From positions 45,623,515-45,687,514 of the forward strand of contig OU015528.1 of NCBI GenBank assembly GCA_907165065.1: a stretch of DNA of 64,000 nucleotides. The letters run 5' to 3'. The position numbers and the translations under genes were made by a program. The stretch is from Caprimulgus europaeus (taxonomy: Eukaryota; Chordata; Aves; Caprimulgiformes; Caprimulgidae). Positions 13,401-25,900 of this stretch are shown here, piece after piece. Each line of letters begins with the position of its first letter. Positions within the stretch are counted from its first letter, which is position 1. Under the pieces are notes generated by a model. That model worked only from the letters and a program-made list of their open reading frames with translations. It made no database searches and was not told where the DNA came from.

Positions 13401-14870
13401 ACCAGAGTTCACTGCTCTTTCCATACAGCTTCCTAAGTAGCACTACAGGAAGTGAGCTGCACCAGTTAATTAAGTCCAGTGATTCCATGCACATTTCTGA
13501 TTAGGAAACTGACGCAAGGTTGATGACATCTTCGTATTGCATTTCCATTTTCACAGAAGTTGGCTATTTTCATATGAAGACAAAAAGATTTCTTCACCAG
13601 CATTCCCAGCTACAAAACTCATGAGTAGAGTGGAGGAGAAAAATTATTCTACTACTGCTTCATAAATCATCTTTAACAGATAGATAGCAAAGGATTTGGA
13701 ATCATCATCAACAGATGAGTCAAATTACAATCTGTAATTTTGTTTCATTTTTCCTGTTTATTAGCACTGATGAAAATAAACACCTTTCAGAAACACCACA
13801 CAAAATTAAAATAAAACATTTTTAAAAATAAGCAACTAAGGGACCAATATTTCAGATTTATTAATTTATAAAAGTAAGCTCTGAAGAATAACAACACTGT
13901 GGTATCATGACTGATCAAGCACCTAGTAGCCTTTTGTCTCTCTGTAAAATGGGAGAAACGTTACATGGTTTTTTAAAATTGTATCGATCAGATCGTGTAC
14001 TTTCTGTAGTTTTTCCATTTTTCAAGCACACGACACTGACAGCCACAAAATTTTACAGCAGGGGATCTGTTTTAACCCACGAGGCACGTAATATATTATT
14101 TCAATCACCCAGAAGACGTCGAACTTATTTCATCCCTCTGCGCGCATCGCTTTGGTTACCCGGCCCCACCTGCACCTGCAAGAGCTGAGGCCGCGACCAG
14201 CCCTGCAAGGACACACACCCCAGCCCGCTCCCACACCCCAGCCCGCGAACTGGGACAGAAACCCCCCCGCCGCCTTCGAACAGCGACGGGATTTGGGGTT
14301 CCCCCCCCCTCTCTCTTCCACGCTCCCCTCGCACACCCTCTCTCCGACCGGGGCTGTTCTTCGGGGGCGTTCTGCGTGCCCCCTCAGTGCTCCCCGCCGA
14401 GCGGCTGGGCCGCCGCCTCCCGGGGGCACGGGCCCACTGCCACGGCAGCCATCGCCCGGCTCGGCTCCGCGGCGGGCTGCGGGGGAGGGCACCGTCTGCC
14501 CGGCTGGGAGGCGACGGGAGCCCGACGGTGACTCACTCGACGACCCCCTACTGCGCCAGGCGGACCGAGCCTCCTCCGAGCCTCGGGCGGCCGCGCCGCA
14601 GGGCACAGAGCGAGAGGGCTCGGGGCCGTTCAAGCGGCTGTCACTGCCCGACAGCCCCACACCGGCAGCCGGGGGCCCTCTCCGCCTCCGACAGTCACTC
14701 CGAGGAGGCGGCTCCAGCTCCACCCTCCACGGGCTGAAAGAAGCTCGGTCCCCCCGCCCCGCGCCAGGCCCCGGGGACCGCTCTCCGCGTGGAGGCGCGG
14801 GGCCGGGAGCTGCTACCGCTGCCCCTCCCGCACACCCCTCAGCCTACCCGGAGCACGGCGCTTCACTGAC
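7498..14870 (-). other. BLTP3B intron 1 (5' part); otherwise no recognised gene
   Basis: Starts at the BLTP3B exon 1 donor (CAG|GTCAGTG, 14870). I searched by eye for the conserved second BLTP3B exon (the chorein segment after HLSRFTKNLSP) and did not find it, so it presumably lies left of the window. Two weak minus-strand exon candidates occur here (12965-13017 and 9222-9256; see findings), as does a short CR1 tail at about 12378-12450. The remainder is AT-rich with nothing identifiable. Confidence 0.5.
12378..12450 (+). mobile_element. CR1 LINE 3' tail scrap
   Basis: The stretch reads like the end of an avian CR1: a TGGGAGAGCTGAACAAGATGA-like block, then ACCCCCAGAGATCCCTCTCA, then AACCTCAACCATGCTGCGATT. 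Only the 3'-terminal portion survives, with several substitutions. Confidence 0.65.
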
Positions 14871-15380
14871 CTGGAGAGATGCTTCAGGATTTGCTTCTTG
14901 ATAATCCCCGCCATGGTGTCTGCCGGCCCGCGCCCCTCACGACAACCGGCCCAGACCGGGGATGCGCCTCATCCCTCCGTCCCCACCACCCCCCCGCCGA
15001 AGGCGGAGAGACTGCCGGGAGCAGAGCCACTGCCTCCGCTCGCACTCACTCAACGCCCGCCGCCATCTTGGCTGCAGCATCGCCTAGTGACAGGGGGCGG
15101 GGGCGGGAGCGGGGAGGGCCGAACCAAGATCCACCGCCCCGCGCAGGGAGCGGCAGCCCGGACAGGCGGAGGCAGGGAAGGGGCGTCTGCTCTCTTCAGC
15201 TCGCGGAGCACCTGGAAGGGGCCGCTGCCCTCTGCAGCCGGGGTCAGCCTGGTCAGCGCCGCCGTCCCGTCTCAGCGCCCGCAGCCTCCGCACCGCTCTC
15301 CTTTTCTCGCTCTTAGCTTTCCGATCTCCAGAACTCTGACAGCGCTTGTGTCCCCGCCTGTGGCTCTCTCCCTCCTCCCT
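14180..15380. promoter_or_regulatory. CpG island, BLTP3B promoter and first exon
   Basis: A sharp change from AT-rich to strongly GC- and CpG-rich sequence surrounds BLTP3B exon 1. A YY1-type motif (CGCCGCCATCTTGGC, about 15057-15071) lies some 145 bp upstream of the start codon on the minus strand. The 15.3-kb edge grades into ordinary sequence. Long ORFs through the island in several frames reflect GC content rather than genes. The exact transcription start cannot be read from the sequence. Confidence 0.75.
14871..14914 (-). CDS. BLTP3B: BLTP3B (UHRF1BP1L/SHIP164) coding exon 1
   Basis: The minus strand has ATG at 14914 in a strong Kozak context (GACACCATGG) and encodes MAGIIKKQILKHLS followed by a split AG (phase 2) and a GTCAGTG donor at 14870. 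From memory this is the conserved N-terminus of the BLTP3 family, bridge-like lipid transfer proteins with an N-terminal chorein motif that act at endosome and membrane contact sites. Only the first 14 codons are in the window; the following RFTKNLSP exon is not seen in the next 14.8 kb. The gene runs left, head-to-head with ACTR6 at a distance of about 4.6 kb, which matches the human order BLTP3B-ACTR6. The alternative, its paralogue BLTP3A, shares this N-terminus but not this neighbourhood. Confidence 0.85.
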
Positions 15381-15389
15381 CCTTTTTAG

Positions 15390-16395
15390 AGCCTAACACA
15401 AATTAATATCAGGATATCCCCAGATTATGTTTATTAAGGCTTTGGACTGATTTTGCAAATCACTGTTCCTTGTTTGCAGACAGATGAATTTCTGCTAGCA
15501 CGTTCATGCTAATTAGACCACTGCTATGTGAAAATGCTGCAGACCGACTCCTGCCCTAAACATAGGAAGGCAACCATTTATGAAGAAAATTGTGAGAGTG
15601 TCATCAGCTATCACCTTAACACGATAACCACAAAGAGGAAAGAGTGGCTTAGCCTTCCTGACTACTTTGCACTTAAAACATTGCTATGTAGGATTTATTC
15701 ATCTAGAAACTAAGGCTCTTTGATCTTGATTGACTAAAATTACTCCCCACCCAGCAAGGAAAAAACGTGTCACAGGAGAAGAAAAGAGGTGACTGTAGCG
15801 GCAGATCATCACATGTATTGCCATGGGTCCTGCTGCTCTGGACCCTGACCCACCAATTTTCCATCTTGACTTCAGACCTTCCTGGTCCCCATGGACCTGC
15901 CTGGTCATCCCTGGGCTATGTCTGGCCCTTCATCAACAACAGCAGAAAGTATTATCAGAAGTGTCATTGCAATATATGAGTGAATGTGTAAACAGACTCA
16001 AATATTTATGTGGGTTGCCCTCAGTTAGCAATGACAGTAAATATACCAACCTTAGTTGTGAGAGATTTTAAATATTTATGTATATCAACCACTACACATA
16101 AATCTAAGTGAACTGTTAAAAGCCTGGCACTTGTCCTGCAGGTCCTAAAGAGAAAAAAAAAAAACAAAAACCAAAAAAAACAACCCACAGAAGTAACTGA
16201 ATTCAATACAAGTCATTGAATGACAGAAGATGAAATCTCATAGAGCTGGAGCTAGTATCTAGAAGAGAAAAAGTAATTAAAGAAATTCTCATTCTCACCT
16301 TTATTTTCATAAGGCAAAAGTTTGTAATAGCTCTAATGATTTTTTTTTGTGTCTAAATTATTATTCTAATAACTTTATATTATTAATAAAAGGAA
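15390..16395. other. Spacer between BLTP3B and the first CR1
   Basis: Ordinary AT-rich intergenic sequence with a purine-rich A-tract near 16150. Short ORFs only; nothing recognised. Confidence 0.5.
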
Positions 16396-16399
16396 AAAG

Positions 16400-17462
16400 A
16401 TAAGGATAAGGATTCTTCGGTGGATAAGGATTTGGCTGGGTGGTCACAGTTCAACGGTTCAATGTCCAAGTGGAGACTGGTGACAAGTGGCATCCCTCAG
16501 GGCTCCTTACTGGGACCGGCACCATTTAACATCTTTGTTGGCGACATGGACAGTGAGGTGGAATGCACCCTGAGCAAGTTTGCTGACGACACCAACCTGT
16601 GTGGTCAGCACACTGGAGGGAAGGGATACCATCCAGAAGGACCTTGACAGGCTTGGGAGGTGGACCCATGCAAACCTCATGGAGTTCAACAAGATCAAAT
16701 GCAAGGTCCTGCACCTGGGTCAGGGCAACCTCAAGCACAAATACAGGCTGGGCAGAGAATGGGTCAGGAGAAGCCCTGAGAAGGACTTGGGGATACTGGT
16801 GGATGAGAAGCTCAACATGAGCCAGCAATGCACACTCACAGCCCAGAAGGCCAACCATATCCTGGGCTGCATCAAGAGAAGCATGGACAGCAGGTTAAGG
16901 GAGGTGATTCTGCCCCTCTGCTCCGCTCTTGTGAGACCCCACCTGGAGTACTGAGTCCAGTTCTGGAGTCCTTAGCACAAAAAAGACATGGACCTGTTGG
17001 AGCAGGTCCAGAGGAGGCCACGAGGATGATCCGAGGGCTGGAGCACCTCTCCTATGAGGACAGGCTAAAAGAGTTGGGGCTGTTCAGCCTGGAGAAGAGA
17101 AGGCTCCAGGGAGATCTTATAATGGCCTTCTAGTACCAGAAGGGGCCTACAGGAAGGCTGGGGAGGGGCTTTTTACAAGGGCAGGTAGTGATAGAACAAG
17201 GGGAAATGGCTTTAAACTGGAGTAAGGGAGTTTTAGACTAGTTATTAAGAAAGAATTCTTCACTGTGAGGATGGTGAGACACTGGAACAGGTTGCCCAAG
17301 GAAGTTGTGGATGCCCCCTCCCTGGAAGTGTTCAAGGCCAGGTTGGATGAGGCTTTGAGCAACCTGGTCTAGTGGAAGGTGTCCCTGCTCATGGCAGGGG
17401 GGTTGGAACTAAATGGTCTTTAAGGTCCTTTCCAACCCAAGCCATTCTGTGATTCTATGATA
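16400..17462 (+). mobile_element. CR1 LINE, 5'-truncated, sense to ACTR6
   Basis: Begins in the reverse transcriptase region ([10 protein letters not shown] followed by FADDTNL, the YXDD-type catalytic box, near 16580) and runs through the C-terminal portion ([20 protein letters not shown], then RPHLEY). It ends with the CR1 3' tail TTCTGTGATTCTATGAT at 17445-17461. The reading frame is broken by a shift near 16640 and a stop at about 16952. 5' truncation is usual for LINE insertions. Confidence 0.9.
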
Positions 17463-18014
17463 AAGTAAAAATTACGTGATTTTTAAGAGTAATATTTTAT
17501 GTTTCTCTGTAACGATGTGAATACATAAAGCATTTGTCACAATTCTTTTTTGTGTATTTGGGGTTTTAATTACAAAACCACAATTTACTATTACTATACC
17601 TGTTCATGTACAAAGAACAACCAATGCTTTACAGTGTTCTTTAAAAGAATCCAGAAACTCCTGAACTGGAAAAACAGGCTTTTGATAATTCCTGTGACCT
17701 CTCCTCAAGAACCAAGGAATGTATATACTAGAGCAGAGATCAAGGATGCTGTGCTTAACATACTGACAAGCACATAAAGAGGATTGGTCTAAAATCAGAT
17801 TGCTGTCTGTTCTGTTGAACATCCTGGCTCATGGGAAGACATTTGCTATTTGTTAGGGTAATCGTACAGAACAGCAGTTATTTTTAAGTTCTGATCTTTC
17901 CAGGAAAGCCAATTATATAGAGACACAAAACTGTAATGCACTTTCTATTTTATTAGATAACAACAAAATACCAATGATGGTACATAAAACATATAAATAA
18001 AGCAAAATCCATCA
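17463..18014. other. Spacer between two CR1 fragments
   Basis: AT-rich intergenic sequence; no feature recognised. Confidence 0.5.
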
Positions 18015-18735
18015 TAAAGACAAGTGCAAGATCCTGAACCCAGGAGGATACAGCCAAAGGGCCCAGTACCGGCCAGGATCTGTGTGGTGGGGAAGCAGCT
18101 TTGCTGAAAGGGACCCGGGGGTGCTGGCGGACGACAAGCTGAACAGGAGTCAGCAGTGCCCTACTGCAGCAACGAAGGCAAATCGGATCCTGGGCTGCAT
18201 CTGCCGGGGCATTATGAGCAGAGGCTGAGATGCAATCATCCTGCACAGCACTTGTCAGTACTGTGTCCAGCTCTCGTCTCCACAAATCAAAAATGATGTG
18301 GACAGACTGGAAAGGGTCCAAATGAAGGTCATGAAGATGATCAAAGGGCTAGAGAACCTGACCTATGAGGAAAGCCTGAAGGAGTTAGGGCCTTTCCCCC
18401 TGGAGGAGGCTCAGGGGGGACCTCATCACAGTATTCCAGTACATAAAGGGCAGCTACAAAGAAGGTGGAGGCTCTTTCTTCACAAGAAGACAAGGGGCAG
18501 GAAGTGGCATGGGAAGTTTCACCTTGATATAGGTAATTCTTTTATAGTGAGAGCCATCACTGAAAGAACCTCCCCAAGGATGTGGTGGAGAACCCATTGC
18601 TGGATGTTTTCAAAATGTGGTTGGACAGGGTGCTAGATCATCTCATCTTGGCTCCCTTTCCCACAGAAGGTTGGACCAGATGATCTTTCCAAGGTCCCTT
18701 CCGGCCTGGGCTGCGATGGTTCTGATTCTATGGGG
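18015..18735 (+). mobile_element. CR1 LINE fragment, older copy
   Basis: The order of blocks is that of a CR1 3' half: a degraded copy of the block that follows the RT active site (from about 18020), the NRILGCI-type segment near 18180, a TYEESLKELGPFPLEE segment, then the non-coding 3' end with GATTCTATGG at about 18725. It is more diverged than the neighbouring copy, with internal stops and small deletions, so it is probably an older insertion. Confidence 0.8.
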
Positions 18736-18879
18736 GTGTGTGGTATTGGACACAGGCTTCAGTGGAGCACTGCTGTTTATACCATTTATAATGAGTGTTG
18801 ACTGCAGTACGCTTGGAACAACAGCAAAATAACGACGGGGGAATCTGAAGTCTTTTCCCCTTTTCCTTTTGTAACACTC

Positions 18880-19930
18880 CCACCCAGGAACGGCCCGTGT
18901 TGCTTTTCCGGTTCCCACAGAAAGAGGTTTCCACGCACCGCGCTTCTCCCGCAGCGGCTGTGCGGAACGGCCGGGGGCACCCGCCACGCGGCCCCTCGAG
19001 GGCAGGCACCCCCAGTGGGGGGTCCGTCACTTCATACACAGCGGAGAAGGGATCGCACCCCGTTCCACCGGCCCTCGCGCTACCGGCCCCGGGCCCGCTC
19101 TGCCCCAGCCGGGAGAGCGCGACACGCTGACCGCTCCCGGCGGCAGCCAGCCGCAGCCGCAACCGCTGGGCGCAAGCGCACTGGGGCGCCAGAAGATGGC
19201 GAAGCGACTGCGTGTCACCGGCCCCGCCCGTCTCTTTGGCGAGAGCTTCCGGGTCACGCCCGACCAATAGTGTCCGCATTCGCCACCGTCACCGGCACCA
19301 CGTGAGCGTCTCGCGCTAGAGGCGGGCGCGCTGGCGGAGGCGGTTCTCGCGGCACTCCTGCGTCTCGTCGGGCTGCGCGCGCGCGCTGCTTCTCCGCTCT
19401 ATGGTAACCATAGAGATCCACGGCGGTGGCGGATCCGTACTGGGACGGCGGCGGCCGTGGCGCCGTGGGGAACATGGCGACGCTGGTGCTGGATAACGGC
19501 GCCTACAACGCCAAGATCGGCTACAGCCACGCGAACGTCAGGTGAGGGCCTGGGCGGGGGCGGGGCTGGACGGGGCGGGCCTGGACGGGGCGAGCGTCCC
19601 CTTGTCGCTCCGCCGGCACCCTCTCGGCTCACCCGCCCTCCCGCCGCTCCCCGCCGGCGCCTGGGCGCATGGGAGGTCGCCGCTCCTCTCAGCCCCTCAC
19701 CGACGAGCAGACCGCGGGGAGCTCCGGCGTGTACCCGCCCCTGTGACGGAGCCAGGCCGCGGCTTTCCGCGGCACGGGCGACCTGCCCCGGCGGCGCCGT
19801 TAGGCCATGGGCGGGGTAAGGCCGGGGGTTCAGTCCCTGGGGCTGGCGGTGCCGGAGCGTGGAGGAGCTCCCGCTGCCTTTTCTGTTGTGCTGGCGGCGG
19901 CGGGGTTGGGGGGAAGGGAGGGGTAGCTCA
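18880..19930. promoter_or_regulatory. CpG island, ACTR6 promoter
   Basis: GC- and CpG-rich block around ACTR6 exon 1. Visible candidate elements upstream of the start codon are an NRF1-like GCGCAAGCGCA (19170-19180), an AAGATGGCGAAG YY1-like site (19193-19204), an ETS-type CTTCCGGGT (19246-19254) and a CCAAT box (19264-19268). No TATA box is evident, as expected of a housekeeping CpG-island promoter. Motif calls are by eye and unproven. Confidence 0.7.
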
Positions 19931-22900
19931 GTGCGATGTGCAGGAGGGGTTGGGTTTTTTTTTCCAAAAAATGTCTCATCTGAAGTGTCAGAAATTAGAG
20001 ATTTCCCTCATAAATCACTCCAGTAAATAGATTAAAACCAAAACACAGCAGCAAAAATATTATTGAAAGTATACTCTTTATGACTGTAGCGTAAAGACAA
20101 TGATTGTATCTCATATCATAATGCATAGGAAACTCCCAATCTTTTCCAGCGTTATTCCCAACTGCCAGTTCAGATCAAAGACTGCACGCTTGAAAACCTT
20201 TACGGCAAATCAACTGGATGAAATTAAAGATCCCTCAGGTCTTTTTTATATTCTCCCTTTTCAAAAAGTAAGTAAGATATCCTGAGTTTAACATTATAGC
20301 CAAATGTAAATTCGTGTTTTAAAGAATACTTTTCATATAGTATTCCCCAGCTGCAGGGTTATATATAGTATCATACAAGAGTCAAGTTCAGCATTGTGAT
20401 CTTTAACAATCATTGACTCATATAGGTTGAAAAAGACCCTTAAGATCATTGAGTTCAATCATAAACTTAACACTGCCAAGTCCACCCTAAACCATGTCCT
20501 TAAGAGTCAGCTCTACATGATTTCTGAATACCTCCAGGGATAGTGACTCAACCACTTCCCTGGGTGTCCTGTTCCAATGCTTTACAAGCCTTTCAGTGAA
20601 GAGATTTTTCCTAATATCCAATCTAAACCTGCCCTAGTGCAGCTTGAGGTTGTTTCCTCTTATCCTGTCCCTTGTTATTTGGGAAAAGAGGCTGACACCC
20701 ACCTCGCTGTAACCTCTTTCAGGTAGTTACAGAGAGTGATAAGGTCTCCCCTCAGCCTCCTTTTCTCCAGACTAAACAACCCCAGTTCCCTCAGCTGCTC
20801 CTCATAAGACTTGAGCTCTAGACCCTTCACCAGCTTCGTTGCCCTCCTTTGGATGCACTTCAGCACCTCAATGTCTTTCTTGCAGTTAAGGGCCCAAAAC
20901 TGGACATATGTATTTCAGGTGCGGCCTGACCAGTGCTGAGTACAGGGGCATAATCACTGCCCTGCTCCTGCTGGCCACACTGTTTCTGATACAAGCCAGG
21001 ATGCTATTGGCCTTCTTGGCCACCTGGCCACACTGCTGGCTCATGTTCAGCCAGATGTCAACCAACACCCCCAGGTCCTTTTCTGCCTGGCATCTCTCCA
21101 GCCACTCTTCCCCAGGCCTGTAGTGTTGCATGGGGTTGTTGTGACCCAAGTGCAGGACCTGGCACTTGGCCTTGTTGAACCTCATACAATTGGCCCCAGC
21201 CCATCGATCCAGCCTGTCCAGATCCCTCTGTGGAGCCTTCCTACCCTCAAGCAGATAAACACTCCCACCCAGTTTGGTGTCATCTGCAAACTTACTGCAG
21301 GTGCACTCAATCCCCTCATCCAGATCATTGATAGAGATATTAGACAGAACTGTCCCCAGTACTGAGCCCTGGGGAACACCGCTTGTGACTGGCCACCAGC
21401 TGGATTTAGCTCCATTCACCACAACTCTTTGGGCCCGGCCATGCAGCCAGTTTTTCACTCAGCAAAGAGTACACCTGTGCAAGCCATGAGCAGCCAGTTT
21501 TTCCAGGAGCATGCTGTAGGAAATGATATTAAAAGCTTTACTAAAGTCCAGGTAAACCACATCCACAGCCTTTCCCTCATCCACTAAGTGGGTCACCTTG
21601 TTGTAGAAGGAGGTCAGGTTAGTCAAGCTTTCATAAAACCATGCTGACTGAGCGTGATCACCTAGTTGTCCTGTATGGGCTGCATGACGGCGCTCAAGGT
21701 TATCTGCTCCGTAACCGTCCTTGGCACTGAGGTCAGACTGACAGGTTTCTGTCAAAGAGAGTAATGTATATAGGAAACAATTTACATTGGTTTTGTAGTA
21801 TAGTAACTAACACATTTATAGGAAATATTTGTAACATTTTTTGTCCTATGTAATATTTACTCCTCAGCATAGAAATGTGAATTTAGATGTTTTTACTCTC
21901 AAATTTCTTATAATCAGTCTATCAATTACTTGACATTTTTTGTTTTATAGTAATTTTTTTAAAAGTATTATTTTATTTTCTAAATAGTGTATTTTTTTTT
22001 TCTAAATTCCCATAGGGTTACTTGGTGAACTGGGATGTCCAGAGACAGGTTTGGGATTATCTTTTTGGAAAAGAAATGTATCAAGTAAGAGCTTTTTTTA
22101 AATTACAGATTTTGTGTACATTAAATACTGACTAATGGTATTAACATAAGTACGCCAATTATTAAATAGAACTGTTGAGGTTACTGTTCTCTTTGAAAGT
22201 GCCTTCAGTTAGAAATCACAGGGATTTATTTTTTTGCAAACCAGAGAAAATTTTTACTTTGAGCTCTGGTGTAGTATTTAAAAAACATTTAAATTTTTCA
22301 GTCTTGTCTGTGTTCATACTGAGTTCAGTTCACATATGTTAAGAAATTCACATCGCTATAATTAAGAGTTCAAGTTAGTAAAAAATAATAATTATAGACA
22401 GATACAGTGTGGTTTAGAGATCAATAAACTGTTGATGTTAGAGAGTGATGAACTAGGTCAGTAGGCCAAAAGACATACACATTGAGTAACCATTTTTGAC
22501 TAACTGTTTTCTGCCTAGGAGTAAACTGAATGTATAAAATATAAATATTTCATACTTCATTTTTCTTATTTATCACACAAACTGGATTTAGCACAAGAAG
22601 TATAGTAAGGCTTCTCTTTTAATTTTTCTTTCTAAAAAATATATTGTTATATACTCTGAAAGTTTTTGGTTTTTTGTAACACCTAGGAGGCAGAATGGTC
22701 CTGAGAAGGAGTGACACCTCCAAATATCTTAGTCTCCATATAAAATATACAGTACTGGCTTTTGATACTTAGCTCTCATTTTATTTTTGGATCTGGATTC
22801 AGTTTAGTCATTGTTTTGAGGAGAATTTGCTTGTAGTTCTATTTTGAGTGAAGACTGCAGAGAGATACAGCTGGTAATATGTTTAGGGCCATATCCAGTT

Positions 22901-25900
22901 ATGATTGAAGTATCCTTCTGAAGTCGCCTCTAATGGAGCTTGGGTATCAGTAAATGTGGAAAGTCCCCAGTCTTTTGCTGGCCTCATTAGAGGTCACTGG
23001 GAGTTTTATTATTGATTCTGCTTTGTGCAGGACTTCATCTTTGGTTATGAGATAGGTAATTTTGTGATTCAAGTGCTGAGCTGTTGAAGAGACTTACTTA
23101 CCTTTCGGTAGTTGACAGGATTAGTGTAAAGTATCATACGTCAGTATTGTAGTGTTCCTTTATGAGTATCTCTTTAAAACATTGGCTTACAATTTGTAAG
23201 GATGGTAACAGGAGCAGAATGTGTATGGAGGTGTTCCCTTCTATTACCCATTAGTTTGATAAAGTTGTATCATTGCTCATGAAGTCTTTAAAAAAAAATT
23301 AAAACTTTTTAAGCTTAGCTTCCACAAACAGATATGGCAAGTGGTAATCATGTCTTCAGATTTACATGATCTTCAACTTCTGCAAAATACAGTAATAGAG
23401 TATTAATTTCTAAGTCTTGTGTAATGACAATCTTAATGTATTTTTCATAGGTGGATTTTGTAGATACCAATATTATTATTACTGAACCTTATTTTAACTT
23501 CAGTTCAATACAAGAATCTATGAATGAAATCCTGTTTGAAGAATATCAATTTCAAGCAGTTCTTAGAGTAAATGGTGAGTTTATCTACTTCTAGTTTGCA
23601 TTTATATATTTTGAAGGTTAACCTTGAAAATAAATAAATAAATAAGTGCATGCATATGCACACACGTGTATATATAAAGGTAGTAAAGAAATTGCTTAAT
23701 TTCCTTCCTGGTTCTTGAGTAATATGCTACTATATGTACTCTAATTGGATTTAACATATTTTTTCTTTTTTTTTTTTAAAAAAAAAAGAAATTCCAGCTA
23801 TACTCTTGCATACCATGACACTCTTAAGAAAGTAGTGTAATTAAAAGAAACCTGAGGAGTCAAGGTGACAGAGATAATGGATGGATTTTGAAACAGGATA
23901 GCATTTGAGAAAGTCTACCAAAGATTTAATGAAGACTTTGATAGCTTTTGGGTTTTTTTGAGTTTTGGTGGTGTTTCTTTGTTAAGTTTTGTTTTGTATT
24001 AGCAAATAAATGCAGCATTACAATCATGAAATGTATTGTCTTTTACAGGGAATGTGTAAATAACATCACAACCCTTCTGAAAGATAGTTGGACATAGGAT
24101 AGTCCTTTAGATAGGTTTGATAAATTGTGGTGTGATAAGTCTGCTTGGACTTTAGGAGAGGAAACTGAACATGGACTGAAATTCTTGAATAAATGGGGCC
24201 ATGTATGATACTTATTTTCATCCACTGTCAAAATTAAGTAATGTGTTGGCTTTAGCATTATGTCTTGTGGTCTTGGAAGCCTGCCAAAGGCATTTAAAAT
24301 ATGAAGCAAGTACACTTTCATATTCTAAAAGTGTATATTCATATAAAAATTGAAAGAAGTTTTCTGTATTTCAGCTGGAGCTCTTAGTGCTCACAGATAT
24401 TTCCGAGACAATCCATCTGAGCTATGTTGTATCATTGTGGATAGTGGATACTCTTTTACACACATTGTACCTTATTGTAGAAGTAAAAAGAAGAAAGAGG
24501 CAATCATCAGGTAAACGGCAGTATATATTTTCTAGAGGAATTGTTTGCTATGCCTGAAGTTAATAATGACAGAATTCCTTGCGTTACTCCTTTTCTGTAG
24601 GATTAATGTTGGAGGAAAACTGTTAACCAACCATCTGAAGGAGATTATCTCTTACAGGTAAAGCATGCTGATCATCATCTTGGGATCTGGTATGAAATGA
24701 GATAGAAAGTTGTGGGGATATTCTTACTAGTTCTGTGAATTTTAGATTAAATACTGTTTATAGGAGAAAGGAATTTTTGTCTGTTATAATCTGCTAGCTG
24801 ACATCTTGAGCTTAAGATCAAGATGAATTAAGATGATCTTAAGCTCTTTGAAGAATTAGGCTGTTAGTTTTTGAAGTGCCAGCACTTTTGAAGTTGCTGA
24901 GGTTACCTTTGTGTTCACAATTATACAAGTCCTCACATATTTTCTGAGATGTCTCTGTAGATCATCAGTCAGTTTGCTAACTGATTCTATCAATACCAAA
25001 AATAAAACTCAATAGGATCCTTTAGCTTGGAACTTTATCTAGGTATAAGTCTTTGCTAATAGAACTAATTGCAGGATTATGGCTCTAGTTGTCATGAAAA
25101 CATTGGACAAATGCAGGTAGATGTTTGTATTTATTGAACTGTAAAATATGAAAATATTAAACTCCAGTAGGCCAGGAATGCTTTTGTAAATTGAATACAA
25201 GTTTTAGATATTGAGACAGTAGCTTTCTGCAATTTGAAGACTATGGTTGCTCATCTCCAGTATAAAACTGGACAAGTAATGATAAGACTTAATTATTGTC
25301 AAACTTCTATGTTTTTGTTACTTGTTTTTCATAGGCAGCTACATGTTATGGATGAAACACATGTAATTAATCAAGTGAAAGAAGATGTGTGTTATGTTTC
25401 TCAAGACTTTTACAAGGACATGGACATTGCCAAGTATGTATACAATAGTACTAAATGTAAAAGTTGGTAATTTTGAATAATGTATTTGTACAAATAAATA
25501 AAACTATGCTCTTAATTAGAAAATTTTCCACTTAAGTCAAAGGAAGCCTTGTCAGTATAAAATAGCTGGGATTTTGAACTTGTTCTTTATTCTGTTGTTT
25601 TTTACATTATTCTCTTTCAGATTGAAAGGAGAGGAAAATACTGTAATGGTAGATTATGTTTTGCCAGACTTCAGCACAATCAAAAAGGGCTTTTGTAAGG
25701 TAATGGTACTATGGATTTTGAAGTACTTTTTGAACTGTTCCCCTGCACAAGTCTAGTAGATAGATTAAAAAGACTTCCTTTTTTTTTCTAATGCTATATT
25801 GTAAACCTTTTTCTGTGCTATGCATTAATTGGTAAATTTTTCTGTAGAAAGTTGAGATGAAAATTAAATACTATTTTTCCAACATAGTGTTTTAAGTTCT

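Noticed and set aside
14130-15389. Several long ORFs (up to 249 codons) on both strands around 14-15 kb
   Set aside because: They overlap one another in a CpG island, are Pro/Arg/Gly-rich and have no family resemblance; only the 14-codon BLTP3B exon is supported.
18728-19819. Overlapping long ORFs around the ACTR6 promoter
   Set aside because: GC-rich island artefacts in several frames with no recognisable domains.
20886-21458. 190-codon minus-strand ORF as a host gene
   Set aside because: It is reverse transcriptase sequence of a CR1 LINE, not a host gene.
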